Positions 21,843-35,204 are shown, numbered from the stretch's first letter. The stretch: 64,000 nucleotides of DNA from Sepioteuthis lessoniana (GCA_963585895.1 OY757904.1:1663907-1727906), one strand, 5' to 3'. A program made the numbers and translations. The notes: a model not told the origin generated them from the letters alone.

Positions 21843-22918
21843 TTTCAGACAAACGAGAAAACTTCTCGAAACCATCAAAGGGATAAAGACCTCGGCTGTC
21901 CCCCTTGTAAGATACTCAGGACCATTCCTAAAGTGGACTCACACAAATGGACCTAGGGACAATGAAACAAATGACGATGCATAAGGCCTTATAACCGAAA
22001 GATATCATTGACAGACCATAAGCTTCGAGAAATAAAAGAGAAAAAGGAAGAGGACTCGCCAGCACTGAAAATGCATCAATATGAGGACTGGAAAACGTCA
22101 TGAAAAAGAGCAATGACTAATTACAGCGACCAGAAACAGCATAGACAGCATAGTGATCAACAGAATAACAATAAGTGGGAATCAGAAATAGAACAAAATA
22201 CAGCTGTACGGATATTTCAAGCTACAAACTGACGAAATCTCACACGAGAAGACCTGGATATAGTTGAGAAGGGGAAACTTTTAGAGAGAAATTAAATCTC
22301 TTCTAATTGCAACACAAAACAAGTACCATAAAAAACTTTGTTAAAGAGCAGATACATAATACACAACGGAATAGGTGATGGAGACGAAACGATCAAATAC
22401 AGCAAACTTGCGTTTAAAAAGTACAAGACTAGACACGATTGGGTAGAGAAAGAGATTTACTGGGAATTGTGCAAGAAATTGAAATTTGACCATACTACCA
22501 AATGGTATGTACACAAACAATAATCCGTCCTGGATAATGAGACACATAGAATTATCCTAGATTTTCAGATACAAACAGATCACCTAATCCCGGCCAGGAC
22601 TCCAGATAAAAAAAAAAGAAAAACTGCCGAATTGTGGACTTGGAAAAAAGAAAGAGAGACAAATACTTAAACTTTTGTCGAGAACGAAGAAAAGTCTATT
22701 GAACATGTAATTGGTGCAATTGGAATGATTGCCAAAAGCTTAGTAAAGGGTTGGGGGAGTTAGAAACCGGAAGATGAACTGAGATCATCCAAACTACATC
22801 ATTGTTGAGGTCGGCTAGAATACTGAAAAGAGTCCTGGAAACTTGAGGACACTTGCTGTAACTCAGACTCCAGTGAAAGACCATCAGCTAATACTGCAGG
22901 GGGGATCTAATAATAAAT
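21843..22918 (+). mobile_element. R2/NeSL-type LINE, longer C-terminal half, broken
   Basis: Follows the tail of the previous copy directly. It begins in the region downstream of RT ('LLETIKGIKTSAVPLVRYSG', then pieces equivalent to 'DQRTRKLMTMHKAL') and passes through the zinc-knuckle segment without its first cysteines. It then reaches the endonuclease region and the same 3' end near 22890. Many stops and shifts. Confidence 0.75.
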
Positions 22919-24136
22919 AAAAAGTTGTTACTCTGTTAATGGCTTAGAGAAAAAGTCTGATGCAGTTGAAATACATTCTAAAGTATAATGGCACCAAAGT
23001 CAAATAATATCAATATATAATGGTGCCACATATATTAATATCAAATATAAAGCGATAAAGTGTCGTTTGTATTTATGTCAAGTCAAAAATTCTAAATATG
23101 TCACCCTGTGTTTTGGAAAACTGACGACAGCTTTAAAACTTGATCAGAACATTTTTTGTCGTTTGATAAGACGAAAACGTATCTTTACCCTGCAATTCAG
23201 ACTTTTAATTCAATAGTTCTCTCAAGATATTGTTTTCCAATTTGTCTGTACTATTAGAAATCCCAAATAGGAGAATAGATATGAAATGATACGTATGAAA
23301 AAGTATCAGATTTCATTTCTCAGTACACACAGCTATATACTTTACTTAGAAAAACAAAAATACGATTCAACTTAGGAAAAAACATATAATGTATTCCACT
23401 ATAAAAAAAATAATGGGAAGTGATGAGTTGTTTTTATCAGACATCCTATGAAAAAGTCATAAACATTAAAATCACACTTCTTTTTTCCGGATTATTTTTT
23501 TTTGTTCTACTAAATTGGTTTATGTCGTTTCTATCAGTGATTTCACACATCTTAAGTTTGTTTATGTTTCTTTCCATCAACTTAACTTCTTAAGGAGTTC
23601 ACTGTATATCGTATATCGTAGTGTCACTCTATCTTACTATTATATCATTATATATTGATGATTTTTCTCTTCAAAGATACAAAACCAGTTTTAAAATTTA
23701 GAGTCTCCAAAAGCAGATTTTCAATATTCCATTATTTTTCTTTGCAAGAACTTTTTTGACTTAAACCAATTCATTAAATGCATTAATCTCCTGATTGAAC
23801 ACAATAATATGGTTGAACCCCGAACATTTCCGGTCACATGAGAATTTATTTATTGTACCAGGTTAGTAATATTCATTACAATACAGTTTCCAAGGAACCA
23901 AAGAAAACACTCGTTTTTTAGAAAATCTATATTTTTCAAAGGAAGCGGTACCTTTAAGATTGTTTAAATTTCAAGTTTCACAAAAGAACTCTTGAGATTA
24001 TTATTTGAATATGCATAACATCACTCTCATTCATAATGTTTAAGAAGATATGGCACAATCTGTTTCCTCGCGTGTTGTTTTGACAATTCAAGAAAATAAA
24101 GTTTGTCTTCCATGAAAATAATAAGGCTGAAATTTA
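22919..24136. other. intergenic, nothing recognised
   Basis: AT-rich sequence without recognisable coding or repeat structure. Confidence 0.5.
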
Positions 24137-24652
24137 CCAGGGTGGGTCAAACGTTTTGCAATATTTTGGAAGTGCAAGTTTGTTGTGCGTATATAACGTG
24201 ACAGAAGCAGAGGAAGGTACCCACTGTAGTTGGTGGTATCATGGTAGTCGGTGCGCTGACATTGTGCATTATTTCATACCCTGTGTGATTTTAAAGCTAC
24301 ACAGATGTAACAACAACGTAGTCTAATTTTGTTTATTATGTTTTATGAGTTAGAACTTGGCCATAACGCTGTGGAAACAATAAAAAATTTGATGTTGCGC
24401 AAAAGATGAAGGTGAAGTTTCGTTCGAGCTGCAAGAATGTTGACGATGAGACAAGGTCAGGTAGGCCTAAAAGCACGGATTCCAAAGTCATGGCCGCAGC
24501 TACCGATGATTTGCACTTGAAGAATATCAAGCGAGCTCTGTATCTCACAATCCAGAGTAGTTTGTCACCTTCACACCTCAGCAAAAACAAATAAACTTGT
24601 TGAATTTTGTCTCATGTTACCAAAATGTCGCCAAGTTTTTGACTGGCCCTTG
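24137..24652 (+). mobile_element. mariner-like deletion derivative flanked by TA
   Basis: The ends are diverged inverted repeats ('ccagggtgggtcaaacgttt' against the complement of 'aagtttttgactggccctt'), with TA on both sides (24135-24136, 24653-24654). Inside is an N-terminal transposase remnant: 'ELGHNAVETIKN', 'FRSSCKNVDDETRSGRPK', 'SDLHLKNI'-like residues. The catalytic domain is absent, so at 516 bp this is a non-autonomous remnant. It is a different family from the 26.1 and 56.1 kb elements. Confidence 0.75.
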
Positions 24653-25044
24653 TAATAGATTCACTGAAAAGGATCTACAAATGGCAGGACTGTATTGCAT
24701 CAGATAAAAAGATTTCAAATTAATTTTGGTTCTATTGTGAGAGGCAGATGTATTTTAAAAGAATCTGTATGAGGAATCACCTTTGCACTCTGATCCCAAT
24801 ATAGATATTGAAGAATCCATCAAGAACTGAAAGGAGACAAGTTTCAATTTTGATGCAATTAATGTTACGTCAAATTCGACAGGCTAATAATTACAGTAAT
24901 ATCTGGGTTTAAACACGAACGAGTTGGCATCGAATGTATTATGTTTAGGAAGAGTATTCATTTCGAAGCACATTTTAAATAGATCTATGAATTAGTGTTT
25001 GGTGTGGATGCTTATAAAAGTGTAACTATTAAGTGAAGGTCCAG

Positions 25045-25118
<74 letters not shown>

Positions 25119-26084
25119 AAACCATGTCCTTCAGTCACTTTTTCCTGGTAAAAAATATAATTTTTAGGTGTTTTCTTCATTCGTATTTTTCTTGCGGCTT
25201 GACTGAGGACACGTATGTATGATAGAAAACGTAAAATGAAATAGTAATGTAATTCTAAAGGTACTCCCAGGGGTTCGTGTCTACCTTATAAATTTCAGTG
25301 ATGTTCATTGTTCTTAGAAGAGGAGGATTAGTTAACACCCTCATTGCAATAAAAAGAATTTTAATTCCAGCCAATGAAAAAGTTTATTAAAGAATTATAA
25401 TAGGAAACTAATCCCCGTATTTTTGTTTCTGAAAATACGACTCGATTTGAATTAGAATATTTTTCATTTTCTCTTATTTTGCCATAAACTTGAAATATAA
25501 TGGAAATTAGCAATTCTGTTCATTCCACGATGTACTAAATTTTCTTTTTCGGAGAAACTGAAATTATTCATTAGAAATATTAGATTAGGTTTTTGATTTT
25601 TTTCTTTAGTCCAAATGTTATCAGGAAATTAATATTTATTCGTGTAGACAATGCCGCATTTAAAGATGACGAGCATAGCGGGTTAGAATAGATCATCTTA
25701 TAATATTAGTCGATTTAAAAAAAAACAAAAAACATGTTTTGTTTATAAAGAGTCCAATTTAATTATTTTAACTTTGTATTTTATTATACGAGTTATTTGG
25801 ATATGGAATTGATCAAATAAATTCAATTCGTACTAATACTATAAGGAAAAGCTCAAACCATTTTATTCCTGTGACTGTTCCAGTCAACAAATATCCTGTC
25901 CTTTGTACGCCATGATAATTGATGAAGAAAAGAGTTTTTAAACTATTATTTGATTAAACTTTACATTCAAAAGCAGCCAGTTTCGACAATGTTCAGTAAA
26001 ATGCTGCGTGAAATTATCGTTTGTATTCTTTTTCAAAATGAAGGTAAAATATATACATAAGTAAAAAGAAAGTTTGGGTGCATA
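24653..26084. other. intergenic with (TA)n at 25048-25116
   Basis: Apart from the long (TA)n run I see no element or gene. Confidence 0.5.
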
Positions 26085-26949
26085 CAATAAGTTTCCAGAC
26101 TTTTTTCGTATGGGCACTTTTATTGATAGTACACACATGAGACTCTTGTCCCCTTCGAAGTAATCTCCTCCGGCTGCAATGTACTTGTTGTACCTTTCCA
26201 TAAACTTCTGTAAGGCCCCATGGAAGTCCTCTTGTGTGAGCGTGTCAATAACCTTCGTCATAGCCTCTTTCATCTCCTCAATTGTCTCATAACGATAGCC
26301 TCTGAGCTTAGGGAATAACCAAAAGTCACAGGGAGCAAGGTCTGGACTATTGGGAGGGTGAGGAGCTGTCTTGATACCCATCTTAGTCAAATAGTCTGTG
26401 ACAAGGATGGAGTTGAGGACTGGTGTATTGTCCTGGTGGAAATGCTACTGACCCGATTTGAAGAGTGCTGGCCTCTTCCGACGGAATCTCTTCCTGAACT
26501 CCTTTAAAACCTCAACATAGTAACCCTAACCCTAACCCTTTGGCCAATCAACTCTGGTGTATTGACTTCCTGACTCCTGCCACACCTCTCATCATCCCTC
26601 ACAGACTCCCTGCCTTCCTTGAAGCTCGATTCATGCAAGATTCTCCAAAAGCACTATGAAGCATTCCATACGTTTCTGTGGCATTTTTCCAAGTTTATAA
26701 CTGAATTTTATTGCATATCGTTCTTCTAAAGTGTCAGATTGCCTTTTTGAAATTCACCAGCTGTGACAATCAGGCTTTAGTAGGGTGTATTCCAATTCCT
26801 ATTGTAGCTATTCATTTGAACTTGAAATCATAAAAATTGATCAGTCATCTCATAAGATGCATAGCAATAACATAATGAATTTTCAAGAGTCTACGACAAT
26901 TTTAAATATCTGTACGAAAAAAGTCTGGAAACTTATCGTATGCTCCTCG
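26085..26949 (-). mobile_element. mariner (DD34D) internal-deletion derivative M2
   Basis: Both terminal inverted repeats are present (left 'aataagtttccagac', right ending '...ctcctcg' next to TA). The minus strand encodes the C-terminal half ('MTKMGIKTAPHPPNSPDLAP', 'CDFWLFPKLRG', 'GGDYFEGD') and, at the other end, N-terminal remnants. Between them the central third is deleted, with the junction at 'cataacatag'-like 'catagtaaccctaacccta'. The same junction and the same loss of three residues in FPKLRG occur in the 56.1 kb copy, so these belong to an amplified non-autonomous subfamily. Confidence 0.88.
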
Positions 26950-27238
26950 TATATGTGCAATTGTATTAGTAAAAATAAAAATAGTGGCGTGTTTGACGTT
27001 TTAATGCAAACAAAAATAAACTTTCCACCAAGTAAATTACTTTCAGTTCTTGGTTTGAATATTTTGAAGTCGTTGGTAATCTCTCGGGCCGTATGACATT
27101 GATTTTTTTTGCGAATTATCTTGATTTAATTCTAATAAAATAAAAATAGATAACTGTTCGATTTTTCATGTATTTTGGGTTGGAATTTTACAAATAAATT
27201 CTCATGCTATATGGTGCGATGAAATGTAGTTAAAAACC

Positions 27239-27520
27239 ATTGTAGATTAAACGCGTAGCAGATTAAACGCGTAGCAGATTAAAAGTGTAGCAGATTAAAA
27301 CCGAAGCAGATTATAATCATACCAGATTAAAATCATAGCCGGTTGAAATTATAATACATTAAAAGCGTAGAAGATTAAAATCAAAACAGATCAAAAGATT
27401 ACCAGATTAAAAGTATAGTAGATTAAAAATACAGAAGATTAAACTTATAGTAGATTAAAAGTATTGCAGATTAAAATCGTAGCAGATTAAACATACACTC
27501 ATTTAAAAGCATAACAAATT
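27239..27520. repeat. 16-bp tandem array, about 17 copies
   Basis: The unit 'gtagcagattaaaagc' repeats in strict 16-bp register with substitutions but almost no indels ('gcagattaaacgc', 'gaagattaaaatc', 'gtagattaaaagt'). The core 'agattaaa' is the most conserved part. Confidence 0.92.
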
Positions 27521-30500
27521 GAGTAATCATGAATATCAAATAAGAATGTTTTTTTTCTAAGAAACAAAAGGATAAATATATCTCCAATTAGTCAAGATCG
27601 CATATACACGTATCTTGTAATTTCTTAAGACATATCTGTGAATCAAATGACAGGTTTGAGATGCAAACAAAAACTTTTTGCCTTCGTTACCTTCTGATTT
27701 AGAAGAGCATTGGACATCATGTAATCAACGAAATCAAATTACAACAAAATCGACGATAGTTATCAATTACAATTGTCGGAAATTTGTATTGATAACTGTT
27801 AAAAAAACTTAATTATTTATCTATCATGCTCGTCTTTCTCGTTCCCAAACATTTGACTTCTGCTTCATTTATATAGATGTCTCCATTTCTTTAATAGTAT
27901 CATATATATCTAAATTGATTGTCTTTATTAATCACTAAAATTTTGGGGTTAATCTCGTACATTTTGTCGGTTTATATCATTTAGAAAAAATTGTATATTT
28001 TTGTAGATAAATCATCAAATGTTTTTATATGAATATTTTACTTGGCTAATGTTACTGACCAAACTTTGTATTTTCTATGGCTTTCATTATTAGTTTTCAT
28101 GTTAAAGTACATTGAGCTTGTTATTACTTACACAAGGAGTCCGCCTAAAGCTGCATTTGCGGTTCAGCATGAATAATTAAATACTCTAGCGTGGTTGGGG
28201 GTGTCGTTGCATATAATCGATATACTGTCGCATCGTAACTTAAAAGGGTAGACCAAATAAAAGGCAACAAAATTGGTTTCGGGTCCGCAGGGTTTGTTTT
28301 TTTTTGTTTGTTTGGAGTTTTTTGGGGGTTTTTTTTTTTACTTATCCGCAGCAAAATCAATATCCAACGTAATGAGGGTCGCCGTTTACAGTTTTTAATG
28401 TTTTGTTGAGTTGACATAAAACAAAAAAAGCTCTTGTCTTTGAGAAGGAGATGTTTCATCTCTGATAAAATCTTCAAGTCTTAGTGTTTTAATGCTTAAA
28501 TTTAATATTAAAACATCAGCTACATCCTTTGCGTTCGCCATGTCCTGTGGTTCTTTGAACGCGCAGATTGTATCCCTAGCAGAGGGCCAAGACCTCCTAC
28601 CCCCCAGAAATAGTTGCATCTTGAGTATGATACTTAACTGCATCTGATACTGAGGCTCCAGGTCTGGGGATCGGGAGAGTTTGGAGCGCACTCAGGTCCA
28701 CTCTGAGCAGGAATGGTGGTACCTGTTAGGTTTCTATCTATGGGTCAAATAGATCTGTCTAAAAATGAATCGTGTTCCATCGGATCGTGTACAAAGAAAA
28801 TTTCTTGAGAAATAACGATACAAAAATATAAATACTAACGTACAATGAATGCAATTCTCTAACTTCCAGGCACAAAATAGCCTTAGACAGGTTGACATGC
28901 CGTTAAAATCAATCAATCAATCATATCCTTTTCGAATATTTTCCTTAACAAGATAGTGTTGAGGTAAATTATCATATCTGAATACAAGATTTATTGCCAT
29001 TTATAATTAACGAGTGAGTTGAGACAAAGATTGACCAATGCCCAATGATTTTCACAGCAAGTAGAAATAGAATTACACACTTTACTCTTCTGTTGCAATA
29101 TAGTTGTATATAATTATCTTGAAAGCAGTCCTTGCTGCATATAGTGAATTTGATTCGCTTCTTGATAGCAATTTCAGCTTGTGATCAGGAGGAAAACTAC
29201 CTAAAAGTAAAACAGGGCAGCACAAAAATTGGTTCTTAACGAATGTAATTATCTTGACATTTGTTTACGACAAAGGATTGTAAATGTCTACTTCCCTGGA
29301 GTTAATCCGTTATCATGAACTAGTCTGAGGAAATTCAAGTCATAAATCTTGAAAAATTACCTTATCTTTATCACTAGAATCTTGTCCAGACCAAATTTGA
29401 CTGTATGATCTATGTGTTATAAAACCATTCATTGTGAGCGTATTTAAATGGGTATGTAATCTGTGCTTTTTTGGTTGAGAGAATGATTTAATACGTCTTC
29501 TTCGAGAATTATTTGCTCTCAGATTCATTGAAAACTCTAAACCTATTATTAATAAGTAAATTGCAAATAGTACACATGTTTCGAGGCACAAAGAGACTGT
29601 TCCTTGCCGTTAAATTCTTGAATTGCTTAAAACTTGCTGAAATATACACCAACATTCGGTAAATTATCACCACTTAGATTGCAGAGACGTTGAGAGTTAC
29701 AAATAAATCCTAAAATTCGCTTCAAGCAAAAATCATTTCGACGAAATATCAATCGACATAGGAAAAAAGAGATTTATCAATTATAAAGTCTTTAATATTA
29801 TCTTTTTCTTCTGTAAAAATTTTTCTCGGGGTTTGTAAAGAATCTAAAACTTATTTATTGAATAGAGTATATTTTTGGCCGAATTACTTGTCCCAAATAA
29901 TCAAAACGGCTTGGTTATTATTTTACATCGCTAGTTTGAAAAACTCTCCATGAACCTAATAAGAAACGTTGAATTTTTCTAGTATACTTACTTATGTCTT
30001 AATTTTTTTAATTAAATTTCCAAACATAGAAAGAAAACAATGATTTATTTTGTTTTACTAAAACAAATAATTACTTAATTTTTCTCTTTTGATGTTTAGA
30101 AATCTAACTTTTTTTAATGATTACTTACACTTTGCATCAACATGGATTCTGGTGTCATTGAAGATCTTTGCTACTGTGGTGAGTTCGATTCCAATTTGAT
30201 TCCTTTAATTTTTCCCCTTATATTATTTTAATAAGCATCTTAAACTTAGACACCGACCGTAAAATGATTGTTAGTAAACTCGTCTTGTGAAGCAATTTGC
30301 TAGTATATTGAATTCGATCCTAAGTGGCCAACCAGCTATAGATCCGGTTTTTATAGACACTGTGGTCAAGAGAGCCGATTAATTGTTATCATAGATCCTT
30401 TCCCAATCCTAACCCACAAATGTATCTTCGAGATGGAAATATTTGCACTTAAAAATCTTATGGCCAAAAGCATTAACTGACAACAGTTGCAGGCACTTAG

Positions 30501-31195
30501 GGGAAATAGTTATTCGTACAAATATATGAACAATGCTATGAATCAGAAAGCGGTAAGTAATTCATTATCCTAGATAATTTACAAATTCCTTAATTTAAAA
30601 GAAACTCAACTGTCTCTTAAACTGGAGCGAAAAAAAAAACTTCCCATCAATGCTGCTGCGTAATTTGGAGCAACTACGGCTATACACAGGTACAGGTATA
30701 TGATGGGTTAGAACAGGGGTGGGTAAAGTTTGCCGACCCCTGGGTGAGAAGTTTATACTATTTATCATCGAGACTATTATTTTGAAGCAGTGTACTGAAA
30801 GAGAGAATGTATTTGCACTTAGAACTCAATTCATATCACTTAACATGCCCTTGTGATTTTAATATTCAATTCGTTTTAAGCGTGTTCATGTCCATCAATA
30901 AATCCCAAAGAAAAATATTTACAGATGTTTGACTAAATCTTGAGAAATCGTGTTTTATTCGCAAATAATTTCTTGTGGGTTGCTTCAGAGAATATACTGG
31001 AAACACCAAAAACATTGTGTATCCTGAGGTGTTGAGATACTTACCCAATATTAATAGCATATATTATTATTGGAATTCATTGTTTTTTGTTTAATTGTTG
31101 TTGCAGATCATATCTTTGATTGCTTTGGCTTGTCATTTTATGGAATTCTAGAATCTGACTCATTCCAAAATATATCCAATACATAAACTACGCAC
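27521..31195. other. long intergenic stretch with minor fragments
   Basis: No gene is supported. Noted fragments: a 98-codon minus-strand frame at 28395-28691 in locally GC-richer sequence that I do not recognise; a tRNA-like B box 'gtgagttcgattccaa' near 30180; and a short hAT-like terminal motif 'caggggtgggtaaagtttg' at about 30714. Confidence 0.4.
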
Positions 31196-32107
31196 TATTA
31201 ATATACCTACGTTGAACCAAACAACCAAATACCATTGAAAAATTGAATAAAATTCTACCCGCTATCGAATTCACATTAGTGGATGAAACAAACAATAAAC
31301 TATTTTTCTACAAGCTCATGGCAATTATGATTTGAAATTCAAACTCTACAAAAAAACCTGCAAATGAAAACGTCTTTGTAAATTTTTACTCACACGACAA
31401 CAAAACAATATTTGTAATAGTTTTAGGATTTTATCAAAAAGCCCTTATGATCTCAAAGCTCGAATACCTACGAGAGAAGTACATCGAAAATATATTCTAA
31501 ACCCAACATTATCATAATGATTTCACAACATAAAAAGAATGACAAGGAAAATAAACCGACCCAAAAGCGATAATCACATCAAGTAAAAAATATTGCCGAT
31601 GAACATTATAAAGAAAACCGCGAAAAAATTGAATCATTTTAACATAAATCTATTGACAAACACCTCCAGAACAATAAAAAGTATAATCAACAAATAACGG
31701 ATTCTACATCCAAAAAAGAATTTACGAAATAGTCTGTAAACAATAATTCTCTCTCACCCAACGAAAAATACCTCGCTGAAACATCCGACAAGTTAAAGAA
31801 AAGACAAACAACACATGGGTTTGTAAATGCATACCTTAAATACTATTGGTCACAACAGTAAGACGTATGACCACAACTTTGACTTCAGTATCGTGTTACT
31901 ATTTTTTTAAATAATTGTTTAGATGTATAGAGAGTGGACTCATCTATGAAATTGCTACTATAAATGTACGATTATAAGTTTCTAAAACATATCCCCAGTT
32001 CGCCCTAAATTCGCACTAACCCGAACCCAATGAATGTGCAATATTAAAAGAAATAAACAACACAAAAATCTACATTTTCTTTTTTTTTTAAGTAGAGGAA
32101 ATTATAT
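31196..32107 (+). mobile_element. Penelope-like element, relic of RT C-terminal part
   Basis: Fragments in changing frames match the region after the RT palm in Penelope-like elements: 'LNKILPAIEFTLVDETNNKL', then a stretch like 'KPTNENVFVNFYSHDNKT', then the linker leading toward a GIY-YIG endonuclease, of which only a faint start is seen near 31830. It is old and broken in many places. The following inverted repeat with hammerheads is probably its terminal repeat. Confidence 0.7.
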
Positions 32108-32160
32108 TGTAAATTGAATTACCATAACCAGAAAATCAGTCGAACACTTACGAACGACAT

Positions 32161-32205
32161 ATGGAAACACTGGACAGCTGTTTCGACCTTATTAGGTCTC
32201 ATCGG
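32161..32205 (-). ncRNA. hammerhead-like motif, left arm
   Basis: On the minus strand: CCGAUGA (32205-32199), a perfect 5-bp stem II GACCU/AGGUC, GAAAC, loop AGCU and a GUC triplet. One invariant core base is changed (the second position of CUGAUGA), and the 5' strand of stem I is missing, so this arm is probably inactive. Confidence 0.6.
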
Positions 32206-32208
32206 TAT

Positions 32209-32253
32209 ACACTGCTGATGAAACCTGATAAGGTCGAAACATCTGTCCCGTGT
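32209..32253 (+). ncRNA. hammerhead ribozyme motif, right arm
   Basis: CUGAUGA at 32215-32221, stem II ACCU/AGGU with loop GAUA, GAAAC at 32236-32240, a two-pair stem III with loop AUCU, and a GUC cleavage triplet ending at 32247. Stem I pairs 5 of 6 positions (32209-32214 with 32248-32253). There is a mismatch at the base of stem II (A/C). The core is intact, so activity is plausible but may be weak. Confidence 0.7.
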
Positions 32254-32506
32254 TTCCGTATGTCATGCATAAGTGTTTGACGGATTTTCTGGTCATGGTA
32301 ATTCAATTCACAAAAATCTAATTTGAATAAATAAGGGTAAAACTCTAACCAATACAGTGAAAATTTTTAAAAAGAAATAAAGGTAGCCCTTTTTTTCTCC
32401 TTGTCACGAGTTCATTTCGTCTGAAGGAATGAAATTCATTATGAATGAGCCATCCATTGAGCTAATAATATAAAAATTTTATTTTACGCATTGTCAATCT
32501 TTTCTC

Positions 32507-34080
32507 TATCATCATCATCATCATCATCATGAAGTAGCGCTGATAGCATAAAATTCTTTGATTCTCTCTAATTATCCGTTCCTATCACTCATCACTCTTG
32601 ATAGGTCTTTTAAACAGCATCAAGTGTCCGCACAGAAGTGATGTATGTAAATTCTTGACAGTTGGATAACTTGTTTGGCTTACTTCGATGGTTTGTGAGA
32701 TGGGAAATAAGTTGCCATACAGCAGCTGTTTCGTGGAGTGTTGCTTACAGGAATTATTTAAAACAGCGCGTAGCATTCTTGTAAAGTTCCCAAGCTTTTT
32801 CTCCATGTGTTTCGTTAGCGTCCTGTATTTGCATCCATACAGTAGTACAAACACAACTAGAGTCTGAAAGAAATTCCGATCAGATTTCCATATAATCGAT
32901 AACCTGTTATTTACAGTCCATGCCTTTTCAAAACGTAAGTTGACAATATTTTCCACAATTGAAACAATTCTGCCTGAGGTATATGAACTGGTTTTCTAAT
33001 TTCAGAAGCTTGCCTCTTGAAGGGGATTTGGCTCTTTTTTATTTAAAACACATGATTCTGTTTTATTTGCGTTCACGTCGTGGCCAATGCTTCTTGCTGC
33101 TGGTATTCTGTTGGGCTGTTGTATTAGCGAGAAGGGCTAGATCATCAGCTTTGTCAGCACCTGTCATATTTTTTGCGGGATATCGTCGTCTTCTTGCCGT
33201 TTTTATTGTGAACCTATTTTCTCTTATTAGATCTATTGAAGTTCAAAGTACGTAAATTAGGCAGATTATTAAAATATACGGTAGTAAGGTGTCTTCTTGC
33301 AAGATATCGCGAGATTTTTTTTGTACGCGCTCCTTCATTGATTCAGCGAATAGGCAGAATCTGTGATGTTTTCCTTAGAATTTTCTCGATTTTAGATCGG
33401 ATAGAATTAGAAACAGGTCATTATAAAACTTAGCAGCAATGCAGCAAAAGTTATGCCTCTACATCTAAGTAATTCTAAGGTCGCCTTTCGTTAGAAAGAA
33501 GAGGATTTTTTTTTTGTCAATTTTTCTATCGTATTTTCTTTAAATTCAGTATTGCATAATCGTAGAAGTATGTCGTCAAATTTTCATACTTCCGGAGATA
33601 TTTCGTTGACGCCTGCATCTTTTCTGCTTTTGATTTTTTCAGATTGTGCCAACTTCTTCCTCTGTAAACTATATTACTTATGTCTAATTGTTTATTAATA
33701 ATTATTTCGGCTGGTTTATCAGTGATTTTAAGAGGGTTTCCGCGCAGATTATTGAACTCTTTTCTTCCTGGATGACAGCTATTAATTTTGCTCTGGAAGT
33801 GCTTATTCCTTCAGCTCATTTTAGCAACTGTCTGATATGCTTATAATGATTGAATATCTTATACAGAATTTCTCATTTTATTGATGTGGCTTTGAATGTA
33901 TTCGAGTTTTTTTTAATTTTTTTTCTTCGTGTATTTGTTCTGCATGTGCTTTCTTAAGTTTCTGCGCATTGACATTTGTTGGGTTTCTTTTATTAAGTAA
34001 GGATGTTTTTTTCCTGTTATCTCGTTTTCCTCTAACTGCGATTGACTCTCACGGAACTCTACAATTGACAGTGGTTTGGT
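32507..34080 (-). mobile_element. RTE-type LINE, long but old copy
   Basis: The (ATC)n tract at 32509-32531 is the tail. Going up the minus strand, fragments match the RTE C-terminus (around 32600-32950, 'FEKAWTVNNRLSIIWKSD', 'VFVLLYGCKYRTLTKHMEKK'). Next comes the YADD region, decayed to 'ADKADDLALLA' near 33150. Then comes upstream RT ('SKIEKILRK' near 33390, the 'RKAAG..EI'-like segment near 33600), and the linker 'NPTNVNAQKLKKA' near 33960. This is the longest RTE copy here, but stops and shifts are frequent throughout. Confidence 0.8.
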
Positions 34081-34741
34081 TGGTTTGCACTAGACTGATA
34101 TATATCTATATATATATATATATATATACATATATTACATGCGCATATTCATGTGGTGGGGCGCAAAATGGTTCGATATATGATTTACAAGAAAAATGAT
34201 TCACAACGTAAACAAAAAGTAATCCAATTTTCCATAAATTTGGAAGATTCAAAAGAAAAAACAACAAAGTTTAGAGAATTTTTAGAAATATTTTACTTAA
34301 TTATTTCTATCCAATATTTCTTTGATCTTTTTTTTTCTTTTTTTACTGGATTAAACAAAATTAAATGAATATCGGAAATTTTCACGTTGAATCACTTGTT
34401 TCTGATGAACATGAATTCAAATATTAATTACATTCTCATCATACTTGCTGTATGTATTTTATTAGTTTAGAAATTTCTTTAGTAATAGGTGTATGAAATT
34501 TCGGAAAAAAGTTTTGGTGTTATATAAATTCCCGGCCTGAATTAAGTTTGTGGAATCTCTAGTCGCTATATAGCAAATATTGATTATTTTTTGAATATTT
34601 TAATGGTAATTTCGTTAAGAAATAATTTCTGGTAAATTTGTTTTCAATACAACAATGAATAAAAAGTACATTTAACTTTGACCGGGACATCATCTGTCGA
34701 AGGCTTTGTGAGAAGCATATATATATATATATATATATATA
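34081..34741. other. intergenic with short (TA)n runs
   Basis: (TA)n at about 34107-34131 and 34717-34741; nothing else recognised. Confidence 0.5.
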
Positions 34742-35204
34742 CTTCTGAAAGCTAATCTCATCAGGTCTCTGGAACACTTCTGGATATTCTAGCCGATTTT
34801 AGCAATGCAGTGTTCTCTGATGTTTAATTCATTCATTCTTTTTTCCAAGACTTTGGGAACAGTTGCAATTACAGCCACAACAATTGGTATCACCATCACC
34901 CTCATGTTCCTCCGCTTTTATAGCTTTTATGCAAGATCCAAGTGCTTGTCTACCTTTTCGTATTCTTTATTTTCACTCAGTGGTCCACCAGAAAACCAAA
35001 ATCCAGAAGATTATAACTTTTCTTGTAAATTAACTCTAGGTCTGATCTGATGGCTAGGATTTGGTAATCTGTTTGTTTTCTATAATCCCACAGAATTTTT
35101 TCGCAACTTACTTTCGAGGACGGATTCTCGTTCGTGAAAATACTATTTGTTGGTATAATAAAATCTTACTTTCTTGAAAATTTCCTTGTGGATTACTTTC
35201 ATTG

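Larger units (their letters stand above)
32108..32312. repeat. inverted terminal repeat of Penelope-like element
   Basis: Arms 32108-32205 and 32215-32312 are about 85% complementary. Each arm contains the hammerhead core in outward-facing orientation, with only about 9 bp between the arms. Known: Penelope-like elements have terminal repeats in direct or inverted arrangements that carry hammerhead motifs. Confidence 0.85.

Noticed and set aside
26520-26541. Telomere-like CCCTAA repeats
   Set aside because: The same short run lies at the same place in the mariner copies at 56.56 and 63.8 kb; it belongs to the element's deletion junction, not to a telomere.
27239-27520. CRISPR-like regular array
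   Set aside because: Unit of 16 bp with no spacer structure, in eukaryotic sequence; an ordinary tandem repeat.
30130-30185. Apparent first exon (ATG followed by 15 codons and a gtgagt donor)
   Set aside because: The donor overlaps a tRNA-like B box 'gagttcgattcc'; a SINE fragment explains it better and no downstream exon is seen.
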